A stretch of DNA of 64,000 nt from Sporosarcina luteola (GCF_023715585.1 NZ_JAMBOK010000001.1:1736001-1800000), one strand, 5' to 3'; counted from the stretch's first letter, positions 37,181-46,953 are shown. The notes: generated by a model from the letters alone, not told the origin. A program made the numbers and translations.

Positions 37181-38644
37181 TCAGGTCCATCCTTTCGCTA
37201 TTTTATACGCCCGGATCGCGCGGACGGTGCAGTCGTAAACGCCGTGGCCGATCAGTTTGCCGAGGGGGGTGATTGGACCAGCGTATGGCAGGTGCTCGCC
37301 TACCTGCGTGGCGGCGACGAGGAGGCTGTCGGTCGATGTGCCGGTTGCGATCGTCCCGGTGAGCGGGTCTTTGATGTTTTCGGTTTGGAGCGCCTTCGTC
37401 TTCGCCTCGGTTGCGGTGATCATCGCCTGGATGAACGCCTCTTCGGGCAGCTGGCCGTTGACGATGACCCATGTGTTGATCGTGCCGATTTTTCGTTCCC
37501 TGTCCAGCGCTTGCGAGACGTCGACTGCATTGCCGACGCCCGCTGTCACCATGACGAGGATGGTGCCGAAGTCGCCTTCGTATTCGCCGATTTCTGCGTG
37601 CTCGGTCGTGACGGCGGTCATCATCCCGACGGTGTCCGACAGCGGGTAGCCGTGCTGTTTGAGGTAGGCAGACATTTCCGCTTTGACGTCGTCGCAGTTG
37701 TAATTTTCGTCGACGTGGCGGTTGACGAATGCGCGGTACCAGCCGAGGCCTGCGTTCACGACGGCGGATGAGACGGTTTTCAATGGCTGGTTGACCTGTA
37801 ATGAAACGCGTTCCGCTGAGACGGTGAAGTGCTCTTTATTGACAATGAATGGTTCGCTTTCCTCCGATTTCTCGGGAAGAAGCGTCATTTGCGGTTTCGG
37901 GAGTTCGGGATGCGGCTGGGTTTTGACGCGTGCGTTGTACACTTTGCCGATCATTGTCTCCCGGATGACGTCCTGCGGCTCGCCGATGATGGCAATCTCC
38001 CCTTGTTCCATGAGGAGCAGCCGATCGCAGTAAAGTGAGGCGAGGTTGACGTCATGGAAGACGGAAATGACGGTGACGCCTTTTTCGACCGCGTGATTGC
38101 GGATTGTATCGAGAAGTTGCTGCTGATGGGCGATGTCGAGATGGTTCGTCGGTTCGTCGAGCAGAAGGATCGGTGCCTCTTGTGCAAGCGCCTGTGCGAC
38201 GAAGACTCGCTGCTGCTCGCCGCCTGACAGCAGTTCGATCGCCGTGTCTTTGTAGCGGGTGATGCCCGTATATGCAAGCGCCTCGGTCACCGCCCGCTCG
38301 TCTACATCGGACCAGGATGAAAAAAGGCCGGTTTGATGCGGATACCTGCCGAGTGCGACAGTGTCTTTCACGGTATGCGAGAAGGCGTGCGCATGTAGCT
38401 GTGGAAGGACGGCGACTTTCTTCGCGAATTGCTTTTGGGAATAAACCGCGGCGTCCTGCCCGTCGATCTTGACAGTTCCTTCTTGCTTCGGCAAGATGCC
38501 TGAAATGATTTTCAGCAGCGTCGATTTGCCGCTGCCGTTCGGGCCGAGGATGCCGAGGATTTCGCCTTTATTCACACGAAATGAGATGTTTTTGACGATC
38601 GGCTCTTTGCCGTAGCCTCCCGTTAGATTGTCGACTTGCAGCAT
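37181..38644 (-). CDS. btuD: Fusion of cobamide ABC transporter ATPase (BtuD) and adenosylcobinamide amidohydrolase (CbiZ)
   Basis: 487 residues. Residues 1-255 form an ABC ATPase: Walker A GILGPNGSGKSTLLK, Q-loop AVLPQ, signature ELLSGGEQQRVFVAQAL, Walker B ILLLDEPTNHLD, switch His in VFHDVN. After a linker (about 255-290), residues about 290-487 are a CbiZ domain (SSAVVNAGLGWYRAFVNRHV, TTEHAEIGEYEGDFGTILVM, GTINTWVIVNGQL, DPLTGTIATGTSTDSLLVA). CbiZ cleaves the aminopropanol from adenosylcobinamide or pseudo-B12 types to give adenosylcobyric acid for remodelling. Such fusions are known in Bacillales. The start at 38644 lies one base after the btuC stop. Confidence 0.93.
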   Translation of the reverse strand: MLQVDNLTGGYGKEPIVKNISFRVNKGEILGILGPNGSGKSTLLKIISGILPKQEGTVKIDGQDAAVYSQKQFAKKVAVLPQLHAHAFSHTVKDTVALGRYPHQTGLFSSWSDVDERAVTEALAYTGITRYKDTAIELLSGGEQQRVFVAQALAQEAPILLLDEPTNHLDIAHQQQLLDTIRNHAVEKGVTVISVFHDVNLASLYCDRLLLMEQGEIAIIGEPQDVIRETMIGKVYNARVKTQPHPELPKPQMTLLPEKSEESEPFIVNKEHFTVSAERVSLQVNQPLKTVSSAVVNAGLGWYRAFVNRHVDENYNCDDVKAEMSAYLKQHGYPLSDTVGMMTAVTTEHAEIGEYEGDFGTILVMVTAGVGNAVDVSQALDRERKIGTINTWVIVNGQLPEEAFIQAMITATEAKTKALQTENIKDPLTGTIATGTSTDSLLVAATQVGEHLPYAGPITPLGKLIGHGVYDCTVRAIRAYKIAKGWT

Positions 38645-38645
38645 A

Positions 38646-39638
38646 TTACATGGCCCCTTTCCTTCTCTGTCTGTAGAAAATGTACGCAAACACCGGCGCA
38701 CCGATGAACGCTGTAATGACGCCGACCGGAAGTTCCGAAGGCGAGATGATCGTCCGGGCGACGAGGTCGCAGATAATGAGCAGTGAGGCACCGTTCATGA
38801 ATGAAAGCGTGAGCAGATGCCTATGGTCCGACCCCCACATGAGGCGCGTCATATGCGGGACGACGAGACCGACGAAGCCGATTGTTCCGGATACGGCGAC
38901 AGCGGACCCCGTCAGGATGGAGCCGCCGATGAGAATCATGAACTTGCGGCGTTTGACGTTGACGCCTAAATGATGGGCGCGTTCCTCGCCGAACAGCATG
39001 GCGTTCAGTTCTCGGCGGTTCATCCAAAGAATGAAGGAGCCAATGACGACGAACGGCAGCACCATCAAGATGTAATTCCAGCCGCGCATCGAGACGCTGC
39101 CGAGGAGCCATCCGATAATCTGCCGCAGTTCTTCGCCGGTGAGGGCGATCATGAGCGACAGGACGGAGCCAAGAAATGAGCCGAAGATGATTCCGGTAAG
39201 AATGATCGTCTCCATTTTCATCGAACGGTCGACGAGCCTAGCGAAGCCGATGACGAGGAACATCGTCAGGGCGGCTCCCGTCATGCTGAAAACGGGCAAT
39301 GTGTATGTGCCTAAGATTGGAATCGATAAACCGAAAAAGAGTGTCACGACAGCACCGACCGAGGCGCCGGATGACACTCCGAGGGTGTATGGATCCGCGA
39401 GCGGGTTTTTCAGCAATCCTTGGAAAGCGGCGCCGGATATTGCGAGCGATGCGCCAACCAGCCCGGCTAAGATGACGCGGGGCATCCGGATTTTCCATAA
39501 GATGTTGGTAGCGGTTGTATCCGACGAATCCCAAAATGTGCTGATCGGAATTTTAACCGTTCCAATCGAAACACCGAGCCATACCGCCACTAGAAGTGTG
39601 GCGGCGGACACGATGTAGGCAAGTGCTGCTTTATTCAC
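38646..39638 (-). CDS. btuC: Cobamide ABC transporter permease (FecCD family)
   Basis: About 330 residues with nine or ten hydrophobic helices; typical pieces are RMPRVILAGLVGASLAISGAAFQGLLKNPLADPYTLGVSSGASVGA (quoted here only as landmarks RMPRVILAG, FQGLLKNPLADP and LGVSSGA), GWLLGSVSMRGWNYI, and ISGTIGFVGLVVPHMTR (written VSGTIGFVGLVVPHMTR in the protein). The longest frame starts at 39677, inside btuF. The GTG at 39638, overlapping the btuF stop with AGAGG upstream, is more likely. Forms the importer with BtuF and BtuD. Confidence 0.88.
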   Translation of the reverse strand: MNKAALAYIVSAATLLVAVWLGVSIGTVKIPISTFWDSSDTTATNILWKIRMPRVILAGLVGASLAISGAAFQGLLKNPLADPYTLGVSSGASVGAVVTLFFGLSIPILGTYTLPVFSMTGAALTMFLVIGFARLVDRSMKMETIILTGIIFGSFLGSVLSLMIALTGEELRQIIGWLLGSVSMRGWNYILMVLPFVVIGSFILWMNRRELNAMLFGEERAHHLGVNVKRRKFMILIGGSILTGSAVAVSGTIGFVGLVVPHMTRLMWGSDHRHLLTLSFMNGASLLIICDLVARTIISPSELPVGVITAFIGAPVFAYIFYRQRRKGAM

Positions 39639-40602
39639 CAAAAGCCTCTGGGTAGATGGCCTTCGCCACTTCTTCAAGGCCAGTTGCGAGACGTGGACCT
39701 GTACGGCTCGTCAAGTCTTCGTCGACTTGGATGACTGCGTCTTCCTTAACAGCAGTGATGTCACTGAAGCCGTCGCGGTTTTTCACGCTTTCGATGATAT
39801 CCGGTACATAGCTGTACATGATGAGGATGACGTCAGGATTCTGGCTTACGATTTCCTCCGGGCTGATCATCGCCCAGCCTTCTTCCGTCACGATATTTTC
39901 CGCACCGATCATATCAAGCATTTCCTGCATGAATGTATTTTTGCCTGGAGCGTAGATTTCCGGTGCATCCGAGTTTTCAATGAGTACGCGTTTTTTATTC
40001 TCGACAGTCGCCGTTTTCGCAAGGACTTCTTCGACTTTCGCTTTCATGTCCTTGATGATTGTTTCGGCTTCTTCCGTTTTGCCGGTTGCCTGGCCGATCG
40101 TTTTGATCGTTTCATATGTTTGATCGAAATCCGCCGCATTTTTCACGACGAATACGTTGATTCCCGCGTCGCGGAGCTGTTGAAGCCCTTCGTCAGATAT
40201 GCCGAGCATTGATTCATGGGCGAAGACGATGTCAGGCGTCATCGAGACGATCTTTTCCACATTGAATTCCTGTCCGCCGATTTTCTCTTTTTCGAGCGCT
40301 TCTTCCGGATAGTTATCCCAGTCGTTGACGCCGACGATTTCATCATTCAAGCCGAGCGCAAATAGGATTTCCGTGTTGCTTGGAATCATGGAGACGATCT
40401 TTTCAGGCGCTTTTTCGAGTGTAATGTCATTGCCGACCGCGTCTTTGAGTATGAGTGGGAATGCCGCTTCCGTTGTTTGCTCTTCCTTCTGTGAAGTTTC
40501 CGTTGCCGATTTGTTGTCCTTCTCCGCGCTGTCCGTGCCGCATGCCGCGAGCAGGAATGTCGCAAGGATTGCTGTTAGCCAAAATTGCCACATCTTCTTC
40601 AT
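39631..40602 (-). CDS. btuF: Cobamide-binding lipoprotein (BtuF-like)
   Basis: Extracellular solute-binding protein of a FecB/BtuF type ABC importer. 323 residues from the ATG at 40602: signal peptide MKKMWQFWLTAILATFLLAAC with lipobox LAAC (split: LATFL then LAAC), Ser/Glu-rich linker, then the periplasmic-binding fold (KIVSMIPSNTEILFALG, VEKIVSMTPDIVFAHESM, DMIGAENIVTEEGWAMISPEEI in part). AGGAGG precedes the ATG. Specificity for cobamides follows from the upstream cobalamin riboswitch and downstream salvage genes. Confidence 0.92.
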   Translation of the reverse strand: MKKMWQFWLTAILATFLLAACGTDSAEKDNKSATETSQKEEQTTEAAFPLILKDAVGNDITLEKAPEKIVSMIPSNTEILFALGLNDEIVGVNDWDNYPEEALEKEKIGGQEFNVEKIVSMTPDIVFAHESMLGISDEGLQQLRDAGINVFVVKNAADFDQTYETIKTIGQATGKTEEAETIIKDMKAKVEEVLAKTATVENKKRVLIENSDAPEIYAPGKNTFMQEMLDMIGAENIVTEEGWAMISPEEIVSQNPDVILIMYSYVPDIIESVKNRDGFSDITAVKEDAVIQVDEDLTSRTGPRLATGLEEVAKAIYPEAFGE

Positions 40603-40630
40603 TCTGATTTCCTCCTGTTTGTTCCAAATA

Positions 40631-40658
40631 AAAATCCCCCGTTTTATGGACGGAGGAA
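40631..40658 (-). terminator. Expression-platform terminator of the cobalamin riboswitch
   Basis: On the minus strand CCTCCGT, a loop CCATAAA, ACGGGGGA (with G-U pairing), then TTTTTATTT. It lies between the riboswitch aptamer and btuF, close to the btuF start. Confidence 0.75.
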
Positions 40659-40739
40659 TGTGTTTAGTAAAAATACAGCGGATGTTGATATGTACGCGCC
40701 GATTTCCACCAAACCTATCCTCGTAGGGTACGGGTGACT

Positions 40740-40915
40740 CATGAAGGCAGGTCTCCTGGCTTGTGCTCATTGCATTCTGCGCCTTCCCGGAAAATATCCA
40801 GTGGCATGTTGCAGCTTGCGAGCACTTACAGTGGCGGGACCGCGTCGGAATTGAACCGACTTCCCTTTTAACCCCGGCGTTGACGGCGGGGCACCTTCAT
40901 GTTTGGTTATGTAAT
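40740..40915 (-). promoter_or_regulatory. Cobalamin riboswitch
   Basis: Minus-strand aptamer upstream of btuF. Landmarks in order are AAGGTGCCCC...AAAAGGGAA near 40870-40903, GCCACTGT at about 40830, and the B12 box AGCCAGGAGACCTGCC at 40761-40746. These match the conserved elements of the adenosylcobalamin riboswitch. It probably controls the whole minus-strand salvage cluster by transcription termination. Confidence 0.93.
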
Positions 40916-40973
40916 TATGATTCGAGATTAATTATACTATAGATTTGTGCGATGTCGAGAGGGTGCATTTTCA

Positions 40974-41068
40974 GGGTTATGCGTGATTTTTAGCGTTTAT
41001 GCATTTTTCCTGAGATTTATACGTATTTTTCCCGGTTTATGCTTCATTCCATAGATTTATGCGTATTT
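40974..41068. repeat. Phased tandem array 8, about 20-bp units, TTTATGCG box
   Basis: About five degenerate units with boxes GTTATGCG, TTTATGCA, TTTATACG, TTTATGCT and TTTATGCG (reverse complement of the CGCATAAA box of arrays 5, 10, 12 and 14). It lies between the riboswitch promoter region and the argS terminator. The rest of the 518-bp gap is riboswitch, terminator and an AT-rich promoter region. Confidence 0.85.
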
Positions 41069-41074
41069 GCGCAC

Positions 41075-41114
41075 AAAAACGCCCCTCCGCCGAACTGGTC
41101 GGCTGGAGGGGCGT
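41075..41114 (-). terminator. Terminator of argS
   Basis: ACGCCCCTCCGCC (41079-41091) and GGCTGGAGGGGCGT (41101-41114) form a strong stem, followed on the minus strand by TTTTTG. Confidence 0.92.
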
Positions 41115-41120
41115 ATCCTA

Positions 41121-42788
41121 TTACATTCTTTCAGGCGCTGCAACACCAATAAGTTTCAACGCGTTCGCAATCGTCGTGCGTGTTGCTGTGATCAATGCGA
41201 GGCGTGCTTCGGACAAGTCGCGGTTATCCGGGTCGAGCACTTTTTCGGCATTGTAGAAGCTGTGGAATTCCGCGGCCAGCTCCTGGATATAGATTGTGAT
41301 CCGGTGCGGCGAGCGCATTCTTGCTGAATCGCTGACGGCACGCGGGAAGTCGCCGAGTTTCTTCAGCAATGACAATTCCTTTTCCGTCTGCAATAGATCC
41401 ACGTGATCCGTCGAAGCCGCAAGATTTGTCTCTTCCGCCTGGCGAAGGATCGATGAAATCCGTGCGTGCGCGTATTGTGCGTAGTACACCGGGTTTTCAT
41501 TCGACTGCGAAATTGCTAAATCCAAGTCGAAGTCCATCTGCGAATCGGCGGAGCGCATTGCGAAGAAATAACGGACGGCATCCAATCCGACTTCCTCTAC
41601 AAGCTCACGCAAAGTGACTGCTTTTCCGGTACGCTTGCTCATTTTAAATTTCTCGCCGTCTTTGTACAGCTGCACCATTTGGGCGACTTCCACTTCGAGC
41701 GTATCGCGGTCGTAGCCGAGCGCCTCGATCGCTGCTTTCATCCGCGGAATGTAGCCGTGGTGGTCGGCTCCCCAAATGTTGATGAGCTTATCGAAGCCGC
41801 GGCGAAGCTTATCTTCGTGATATGCGATGTCCGGCGTCAAATATGTGTACGTGCCGTCGTTTTTAATCAGAACACGGTCTTTATCATCCCCGAACGTCGT
41901 CGAGCGGAACCACGTCGCGCCGTCCTCTTCATACACATGCCCGTTCTGGCGCAATTTATCGAGCGCGATGCCGATCTTTCCGTCCGTATAGAGCGACGTT
42001 TCCGAGAACCAGTTATCGAAAGGCACACGGAAATCTTCCAAGTCCTTCTTCAACTTCGCCAACTCGAAATCAAGGCCGTACTTTCTGAAAAATTCCTGGC
42101 GTTCTTTCTCTTCGACATTAACGTACTTGTCGCCGAATTCCTCCGCAAGCTTCTCACCGATATCGATGATGTCCTGCCCATGATAGCCGTCTTCCGGCAT
42201 TTCCTTTTCAAGACCTAATGCTTGGAAGTATCGCGCCTCGACTGAAAGGGCCAAATTATTCACTTGATTGCCCGCGTCATTGATGTAGTATTCCCGTGAA
42301 ACGTCGAAGCCGGCAAAATCGAGGATATTGCACAATGAATCTCCGATGGAAGCGCCACGCGCATGCCCCAGATGCAAGTCGCCCGTCGGATTCGCCGAGA
42401 CGAATTCGACTTGGATTTTTACGTTCTCGCCATACGTCGAACGGCCATAATCCGCGCCTTGGGCAAGTACCGTTTTTACGATTTCCCCTAAATAATCGCT
42501 TTTTAGCTTGATGTTGATGAATCCTGGACCCGCAATTTCCAATGATTTGATGGAAGTTGAAGATGTGTCCAATTTCTCGAGAATAGCTTCCGCGATTGCG
42601 CGCGGCGGTTTTTTCGCGATTTTCGTCAACTGCATCGCGATATTCGTTGCATAATCGCCGTTCTCTTTGTTTTTCGGTGTTTCGAGGATGATATCCGGCA
42701 TTGCCGCTTCATCTGCAAGTCCCGAAGCGAGAACTGCTTCGCGGAATGCGTCTTTAATTTCCTGTTGGATCTTTTCAACTGCGTTCAT
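41121..42788 (-). CDS. argS: Arginyl-tRNA synthetase
   Basis: Class I synthetase, 555 residues: N-terminal Add-1 domain, catalytic core with the HIGH-type motif [16 protein letters not shown], the KMSKS-like loop [13 protein letters not shown], and the C-terminal DALR anticodon-binding domain ([27 protein letters not shown]). Full length. The ATG shares one base with the stop of the upstream DUF1934 gene. Confidence 0.96.
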   Translation of the reverse strand: MNAVEKIQQEIKDAFREAVLASGLADEAAMPDIILETPKNKENGDYATNIAMQLTKIAKKPPRAIAEAILEKLDTSSTSIKSLEIAGPGFINIKLKSDYLGEIVKTVLAQGADYGRSTYGENVKIQVEFVSANPTGDLHLGHARGASIGDSLCNILDFAGFDVSREYYINDAGNQVNNLALSVEARYFQALGLEKEMPEDGYHGQDIIDIGEKLAEEFGDKYVNVEEKERQEFFRKYGLDFELAKLKKDLEDFRVPFDNWFSETSLYTDGKIGIALDKLRQNGHVYEEDGATWFRSTTFGDDKDRVLIKNDGTYTYLTPDIAYHEDKLRRGFDKLINIWGADHHGYIPRMKAAIEALGYDRDTLEVEVAQMVQLYKDGEKFKMSKRTGKAVTLRELVEEVGLDAVRYFFAMRSADSQMDFDLDLAISQSNENPVYYAQYAHARISSILRQAEETNLAASTDHVDLLQTEKELSLLKKLGDFPRAVSDSARMRSPHRITIYIQELAAEFHSFYNAEKVLDPDNRDLSEARLALITATRTTIANALKLIGVAAPERM

Positions 42789-43210
42789 TATTGTCCCTCC
42801 GTGTATGTAATGTTCAGTTCATGTCTGCCTAGCAATGCGCCTTCTGCATGCAGTTCATAGTGTGCTGTGAATTTATCCGCCCCGACTTCCAGCTTCGTCG
42901 TTTTCACGAGGAGATCGAAAGTCGCGGGACCGTTGCCGTACGTGCCCGGGCGCATTTCTCCCTGCGTGAACGGCAGGCGCATCTGGACCGCTCCGCTCCG
43001 CATGATCAACGCGTCCCCTTCTTCCAATTTCACCGTCGTTCGAACTTCCTGGCCGTTCAGGTCTTCGACAAAACGCAAATAGGTCTTTCCGGCTTTTTCG
43101 ATTAATGTCCCCTCTGCGCTCAACTCATGCCTGTCCGCCGCCTGGCCGGCATGCCGGATTGTCGATCGCAGCCGGACATCGACGTTTCGGCCTTCTTTGT
43201 TTGATTCCAC
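42788..43210 (-). CDS. ywiB: DUF1934 family protein (YwiB)
   Basis: 140-residue beta-barrel-type protein of unknown function, found upstream of argS in Bacillales. Signatures: [19 protein letters not shown]-like [32 protein letters not shown] and [19 protein letters not shown] (in part). The frame opens at a TTG (43234); the GTG at 43210 has GGGCGG seven bases upstream and is preferred. Calycin-like lipid or ligand binding has been suggested for the family, but nothing here proves it. Confidence 0.85.
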   Translation of the reverse strand: MESNKEGRNVDVRLRSTIRHAGQAADRHELSAEGTLIEKAGKTYLRFVEDLNGQEVRTTVKLEEGDALIMRSGAVQMRLPFTQGEMRPGTYGNGPATFDLLVKTTKLEVGADKFTAHYELHAEGALLGRHELNITYTEGQ

Positions 43211-43382
43211 TGTTGCACCGCCCTTGCCGTTCAAAATATCTATCCATTATATCGTTTATCCGCGCACTATTCCAATACATCGCGAATTGTCGGAATCAAA
43301 TCTATGTTTTTACCGTTTTGCCGTTTAACTTTTGCGCGCCGGTTCCATACTGACTGCAAAGAACGGTGGGAGAAGGGATTGC

Positions 43383-45443
43383 ATGAGACGGGTCGATTAT
43401 ATAAAGAAAAAGAAAAGACAGAACACGGTTCGGCGGTTTGTCCTGCTTGTCGTAACGGCATTGACGGCGGTTTTCACGATGTTCCTCGCCTTGCGCCTTT
43501 ATGCGCAGATTACGGGAGCACCTTCGTTGAGCGTTCCAAAAGCGAGTGTGTTCCTTGACAAAAACGGACGCCAGGTCGGCGATAAGTTTTCCGCGGAGCG
43601 CCGGTATTGGGTCAGCCTCGATGAAATTTCGCCATTTCTGCTCGACGCAGTGATTGCGACGGAAGACCGTAATTTTTACGAACATAACGGGTTTGATTAT
43701 AAACGGATTGCCGGGGCTGTGTTGAAAGACGTGAAGACGATGCGAAAAGCGGAAGGCGCAAGCTCCATCACTATGCAGTATGCCCGGAATTTATTTCTCA
43801 CACATGAAAAATCGTGGACCCGGAAAATAAAAGAGTCACTTTATGCGTACCGGTTGGAAACTTTTTACGACAAGGATGTCATTTTGGAAGGCTATTTGAA
43901 TACGATCTATTTCGGCCACGGAATGTATGGCGTCGAGGCGGCGAGCAGGTTTTATTTCGCAAAGTCGGCGGAGGAGCTCACTCTCGAGGAATCCGCGCTC
44001 ATTACAGCGATCGCAAAAGGGCCGGCGGTGTTCGACCCGCTCGACAATCCCGTACGTTCCCGCGAGCGTCAACTTTTGATCCTCTCCCTAATGGAGAGCC
44101 AGGGATTCATCACAGAAATTCAGCGGCAGCGCGCAGCGGATGTTGCAGTGGCGCTGAAGACCGAAGATTGGAAGGACATGAAGCGGGTCGCCCCTTATTT
44201 TTTGGATGAAGTGTGGCGGGAAGCGGAGCGGATTTTAAGCAAGAAAGGTCGCTATCCGGCGGAAGGCGGTTGGACGATCCGGACAACGCTCGATCCGCAT
44301 CATCAACAGACGGCGGAGGAATACATCAAGAAATGGATGCCTGACAGCGGGCTGCAGGTCGGATTCATGTCGATGGAGACCGAAACCGGGGCGATCACTT
44401 CCCTTGTCGGCGGACTTGACTACAAAGAGAGCCCGTTCAATCGGGTGACGCAGGCGAAGCGGCAGCCGGGATCGGCGATGAAGCCGATCTTGTATGCGGC
44501 GGCGCTAGAAGAAGGCTATAGTCCACTCACATTCATGTCGACGGAACGCACCATTTTCACATACGACGAAGGTCGCTCAACGTATGAGCCGAAAAATGTC
44601 AACGGCAAATTTGCGGGCCATCCCATCTCCCTCGCACAGGCGATCGCCATTTCGGATAATATTTACGCCGTGAAGACGCTTGAGGATATCGGATACAAGA
44701 AGTTCAATAAAATGGCGGATCGTCTTGGACTTGATGTTAAATTCCAGGAATCCCCCGCTGTCGCATTGGGCACTTCGACTGTAACTTTACTCGAAATGAC
44801 GACAGCATATGACCGGATTGCATCCGGCGGACTCGAAGTGAAGCCGACAATGATCCTATCCATTACCGATGCGGATGGGAAAACGGTGTACGAACAGCCG
44901 AAGAAGAGTACGAAGCGGGTCATGACCGAACAGGATGCATTCGTGCTCACTCATATGTTGACAGGCATGTTCGACCCGGCTTTCAATGATTATTCCGTTT
45001 CGACCGGTTTATCGATGCGCTCCAAACAAAAACGACCGTATGCAGCAAAATCAGGGACGACCATTTCCGACCAATATTTGATCGGCTATACCCCTTCATT
45101 AACTGCGGGAATCTGGACAGGCTATGACGTCGGCCAGCAATTGACGAATTTGGAAGACAAGGGCGCGTCGAAGAAAATATGGATCGATTTCATGGAAACG
45201 GTCCACGCCGGCAAAACGCCGGAGCCTTTCATCCCCCCGAAAGGCGTCAACAGCGTCATCGTCGACGTTGAAACCGGAGGCATCGCGGTCAATGAATGTC
45301 CGAAGCAGCGGCTTATGTATTTGAAGGAAAAAGACATGCCGCAAAAACTGTGCACCGATAAGAATTTGCGCGAACAGCGAAACAACGGCGTTAAAGACGA
45401 CTCGGGCACGTTCGAACTCTTCCCGTTTTCGTTTTTTGAATGA
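43383..45443 (+). CDS. pbpG: Class A penicillin-binding protein (PbpG-like)
   Basis: Bifunctional peptidoglycan glycosyltransferase and transpeptidase, 686 residues. Basic cytoplasmic N-terminus, one transmembrane helix (about 18-45), GT51 domain with EDRNFYEHNGFD, GASSITMQYARNLFL and RKIKESLYAYRLE, then the transpeptidase domain with SAMKP (SxxK), SDN and KSGTT. The ATG at 43383 is chosen over 43332 because GGGAGAAGGG precedes it. Its position before ywhD matches B. subtilis pbpG, which acts in spore wall synthesis. A shared terminator follows. Confidence 0.92.
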   Translation: MRRVDYIKKKKRQNTVRRFVLLVVTALTAVFTMFLALRLYAQITGAPSLSVPKASVFLDKNGRQVGDKFSAERRYWVSLDEISPFLLDAVIATEDRNFYEHNGFDYKRIAGAVLKDVKTMRKAEGASSITMQYARNLFLTHEKSWTRKIKESLYAYRLETFYDKDVILEGYLNTIYFGHGMYGVEAASRFYFAKSAEELTLEESALITAIAKGPAVFDPLDNPVRSRERQLLILSLMESQGFITEIQRQRAADVAVALKTEDWKDMKRVAPYFLDEVWREAERILSKKGRYPAEGGWTIRTTLDPHHQQTAEEYIKKWMPDSGLQVGFMSMETETGAITSLVGGLDYKESPFNRVTQAKRQPGSAMKPILYAAALEEGYSPLTFMSTERTIFTYDEGRSTYEPKNVNGKFAGHPISLAQAIAISDNIYAVKTLEDIGYKKFNKMADRLGLDVKFQESPAVALGTSTVTLLEMTTAYDRIASGGLEVKPTMILSITDADGKTVYEQPKKSTKRVMTEQDAFVLTHMLTGMFDPAFNDYSVSTGLSMRSKQKRPYAAKSGTTISDQYLIGYTPSLTAGIWTGYDVGQQLTNLEDKGASKKIWIDFMETVHAGKTPEPFIPPKGVNSVIVDVETGGIAVNECPKQRLMYLKEKDMPQKLCTDKNLREQRNNGVKDDSGTFELFPFSFFE

Positions 45444-45496
45444 GGTGGCGGTGAACGAGAAGTCTTCGGCGGAGAACGAGAAGTGTAACGGAAATC

Positions 45497-45544
45497 AAAA
45501 AAGCTTTGCCCTTCTGAATTGAATCAGTGGGGCAAAGCTTTTTT
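45497..45544 (+). terminator. Bidirectional terminator after pbpG
   Basis: AAAAAAGCTTTGCCC (45497-45511) and GGGGCAAAGCTTTTTT (45529-45544) form a long perfect stem with A/T tracts on both sides. The following 180 bp up to ywhD show nothing recognisable. Confidence 0.93.
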
Positions 45545-45727
45545 ACCGTCCAATGCGGCCTCTCGCATGATGGCTCAGTGCTTGGGTTGTAGTGAACCAG
45601 CAATTGACAGGGAACCGCATTATTCCGGTTGTCCTAGCTTACAATTGCAAGCTGTAATCAGTGTACTTCCTTTTCGGCAGACATTCAACTACCGAAGTCG
45701 CGGAAGTCATAACATTTCACACTTTGT

Positions 45728-46255
45728 TCATAATTCAGGTGAATCGACACCAAGATCGATGCGCAATTTCGGTTCACTGCGCTCCCACATTTCCTTGTTG
45801 TGAGTCAATAGGAAATCGGCAAGGATCTGTTTCGACTTGTCATCCATATGATCGACCATGATATGCCGCTTCATCGATTTGTCCATTCTATTCACATGAT
45901 CCGCAAGAATCTTATAGCCTCTGCGCTTTTCACGGTTCACGACCATTTCGCACGCGGTCACGCCTGCATAATACGGGCCTTCCTGCTTAAAATCGATCGT
46001 CACCCAGACAAGCCAATACGGTTTCCCACCTTCGGAATCTTCGCGGTTCGTCGTGAATTTCACGCCCCGTTCCGTGTCGCTTCGGGCATGCATCGCCCCA
46101 ATCTCGATGCGCGCTTCCCCTTCTTCGACGTCGACGATGACAGGCGAGACGTTTTCCAATGACAAAGCCCCGATCCCGAATCCTCCATGTCCATCGGTCG
46201 GATCATCTTTTATGATGGTGAATCCCATTTTCCGTTTCGGTTTTTCATTCGTCAT
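45728..46255 (-). CDS. ywhD: YwhD family protein
   Basis: 175-residue conserved Bacillales protein of unknown function. MTNEKPKRKMGFTIIKDDP, then HGGFGIGALSLENVSPVIVD, GEARIEIGAMHARSDTERG and a C-terminal helical part (LADHVNRMDKSMKRHIMVDH). The ATG at 46255 is used, with an AAAGGA/GGAGG region upstream; the in-frame start 18 bases earlier is weaker. Neighbours pbpG and ywhB are as in B. subtilis. Confidence 0.85.
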   Translation of the reverse strand: MTNEKPKRKMGFTIIKDDPTDGHGGFGIGALSLENVSPVIVDVEEGEARIEIGAMHARSDTERGVKFTTNREDSEGGKPYWLVWVTIDFKQEGPYYAGVTACEMVVNREKRRGYKILADHVNRMDKSMKRHIMVDHMDDKSKQILADFLLTHNKEMWERSEPKLRIDLGVDSPEL

Positions 46256-46323
46256 TCCTTTAACCCCTCCCATTCTGCTATTATATACACTATACCCAAA
46301 TTCAGGCGAAAGGGGGAACTAGT

Positions 46324-46512
46324 ATGCCGATTGTAACTGTAAAAATGATTGAGGGCCGCACGGATGAACAGAAGCGCAACCTCTGTGAAAAAGTGTCTGC
46401 AGTCGTCGCCGAAACGACGGGTGCTCCTATTGAAAACGTTTCTGTCATCATCGAAGAGATGTCGAAAAACCATTACGCCACCGGAGGCAAGCGCCTGAGC
46501 GACGCCGAATAA
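46324..46512 (+). CDS. ywhB: 4-oxalocrotonate tautomerase-like protein (YwhB)
   Basis: 62-residue tautomerase with the catalytic N-terminal proline directly after the initiator Met (MPIVTVKMIEGRTDEQKRNL) and a C-terminal KNHYATGGKRLSD. Probably a homohexamer. Physiological substrate unknown in Bacilli. AAAGGGGG precedes the ATG. Divergent from ywhD, with only 68 bp between starts. Confidence 0.92.
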   Translation: MPIVTVKMIEGRTDEQKRNLCEKVSAVVAETTGAPIENVSVIIEEMSKNHYATGGKRLSDAE

Positions 46513-46514
46513 TC

Positions 46515-46553
46515 AAAGCGATGTGAGAATCTAACTTCTCGCATCGTTTTTTT
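46515..46553 (+). terminator. Terminator of ywhB
   Basis: CGATGTGAGAA (46519-46529) and TTCTCGCATCG (46536-46546) form a stem with one mismatch, followed by seven T. Confidence 0.92.
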
Positions 46554-46564
46554 GTTTGCTTGGG

Positions 46565-46940
46565 AGGACTTGGGGCGTGGGAGCTCGTTTTGTGCACGGG
46601 AGGCTCATCTTTAAGCGCGGGACGGCCATCTTGAGCGCGAGAGGCTTCTCTTTGAGCGCGGAACGGCCATCTTGAGCGCGAGGGGCTCATCTTTGAGCGC
46701 GGAACACCTCACTTTGAGCGCGAGGGGCTCATCTTTGAGCGCGGAACGGCCATCTTGAGCGCGAGGGGCTTCTCTTTGAGCGCGGAACGGCCATCTTGAG
46801 CGCGAGGGGCTCATCTTTGAGCGCGGAACGGCCATCTTGAGCGCGAGGGGCTTCTCTTTGAGCGCGGAACGGCCATCTTGAGCGCGAGGGGCTTCTCTTT
46901 GAGCGCGGATGACCTTGCTTTGAGCGCGGGCACCTCCCCC
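46565..46940. repeat. Phased tandem array 9, alternating 20/21-bp units, TTGAGCGCG box
   Basis: About 18 units. Two unit types alternate: TTGAGCGCGAGGGGCT... (21 bp) and TTGAGCGCGGAACGGCC... (20 bp), giving a 41-bp higher-order repeat. It fills the gap between the convergent ywhB and ywgA genes and lies between their terminators. Confidence 0.95.
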
Positions 46941-46953
46941 GACGCGATTCAAA

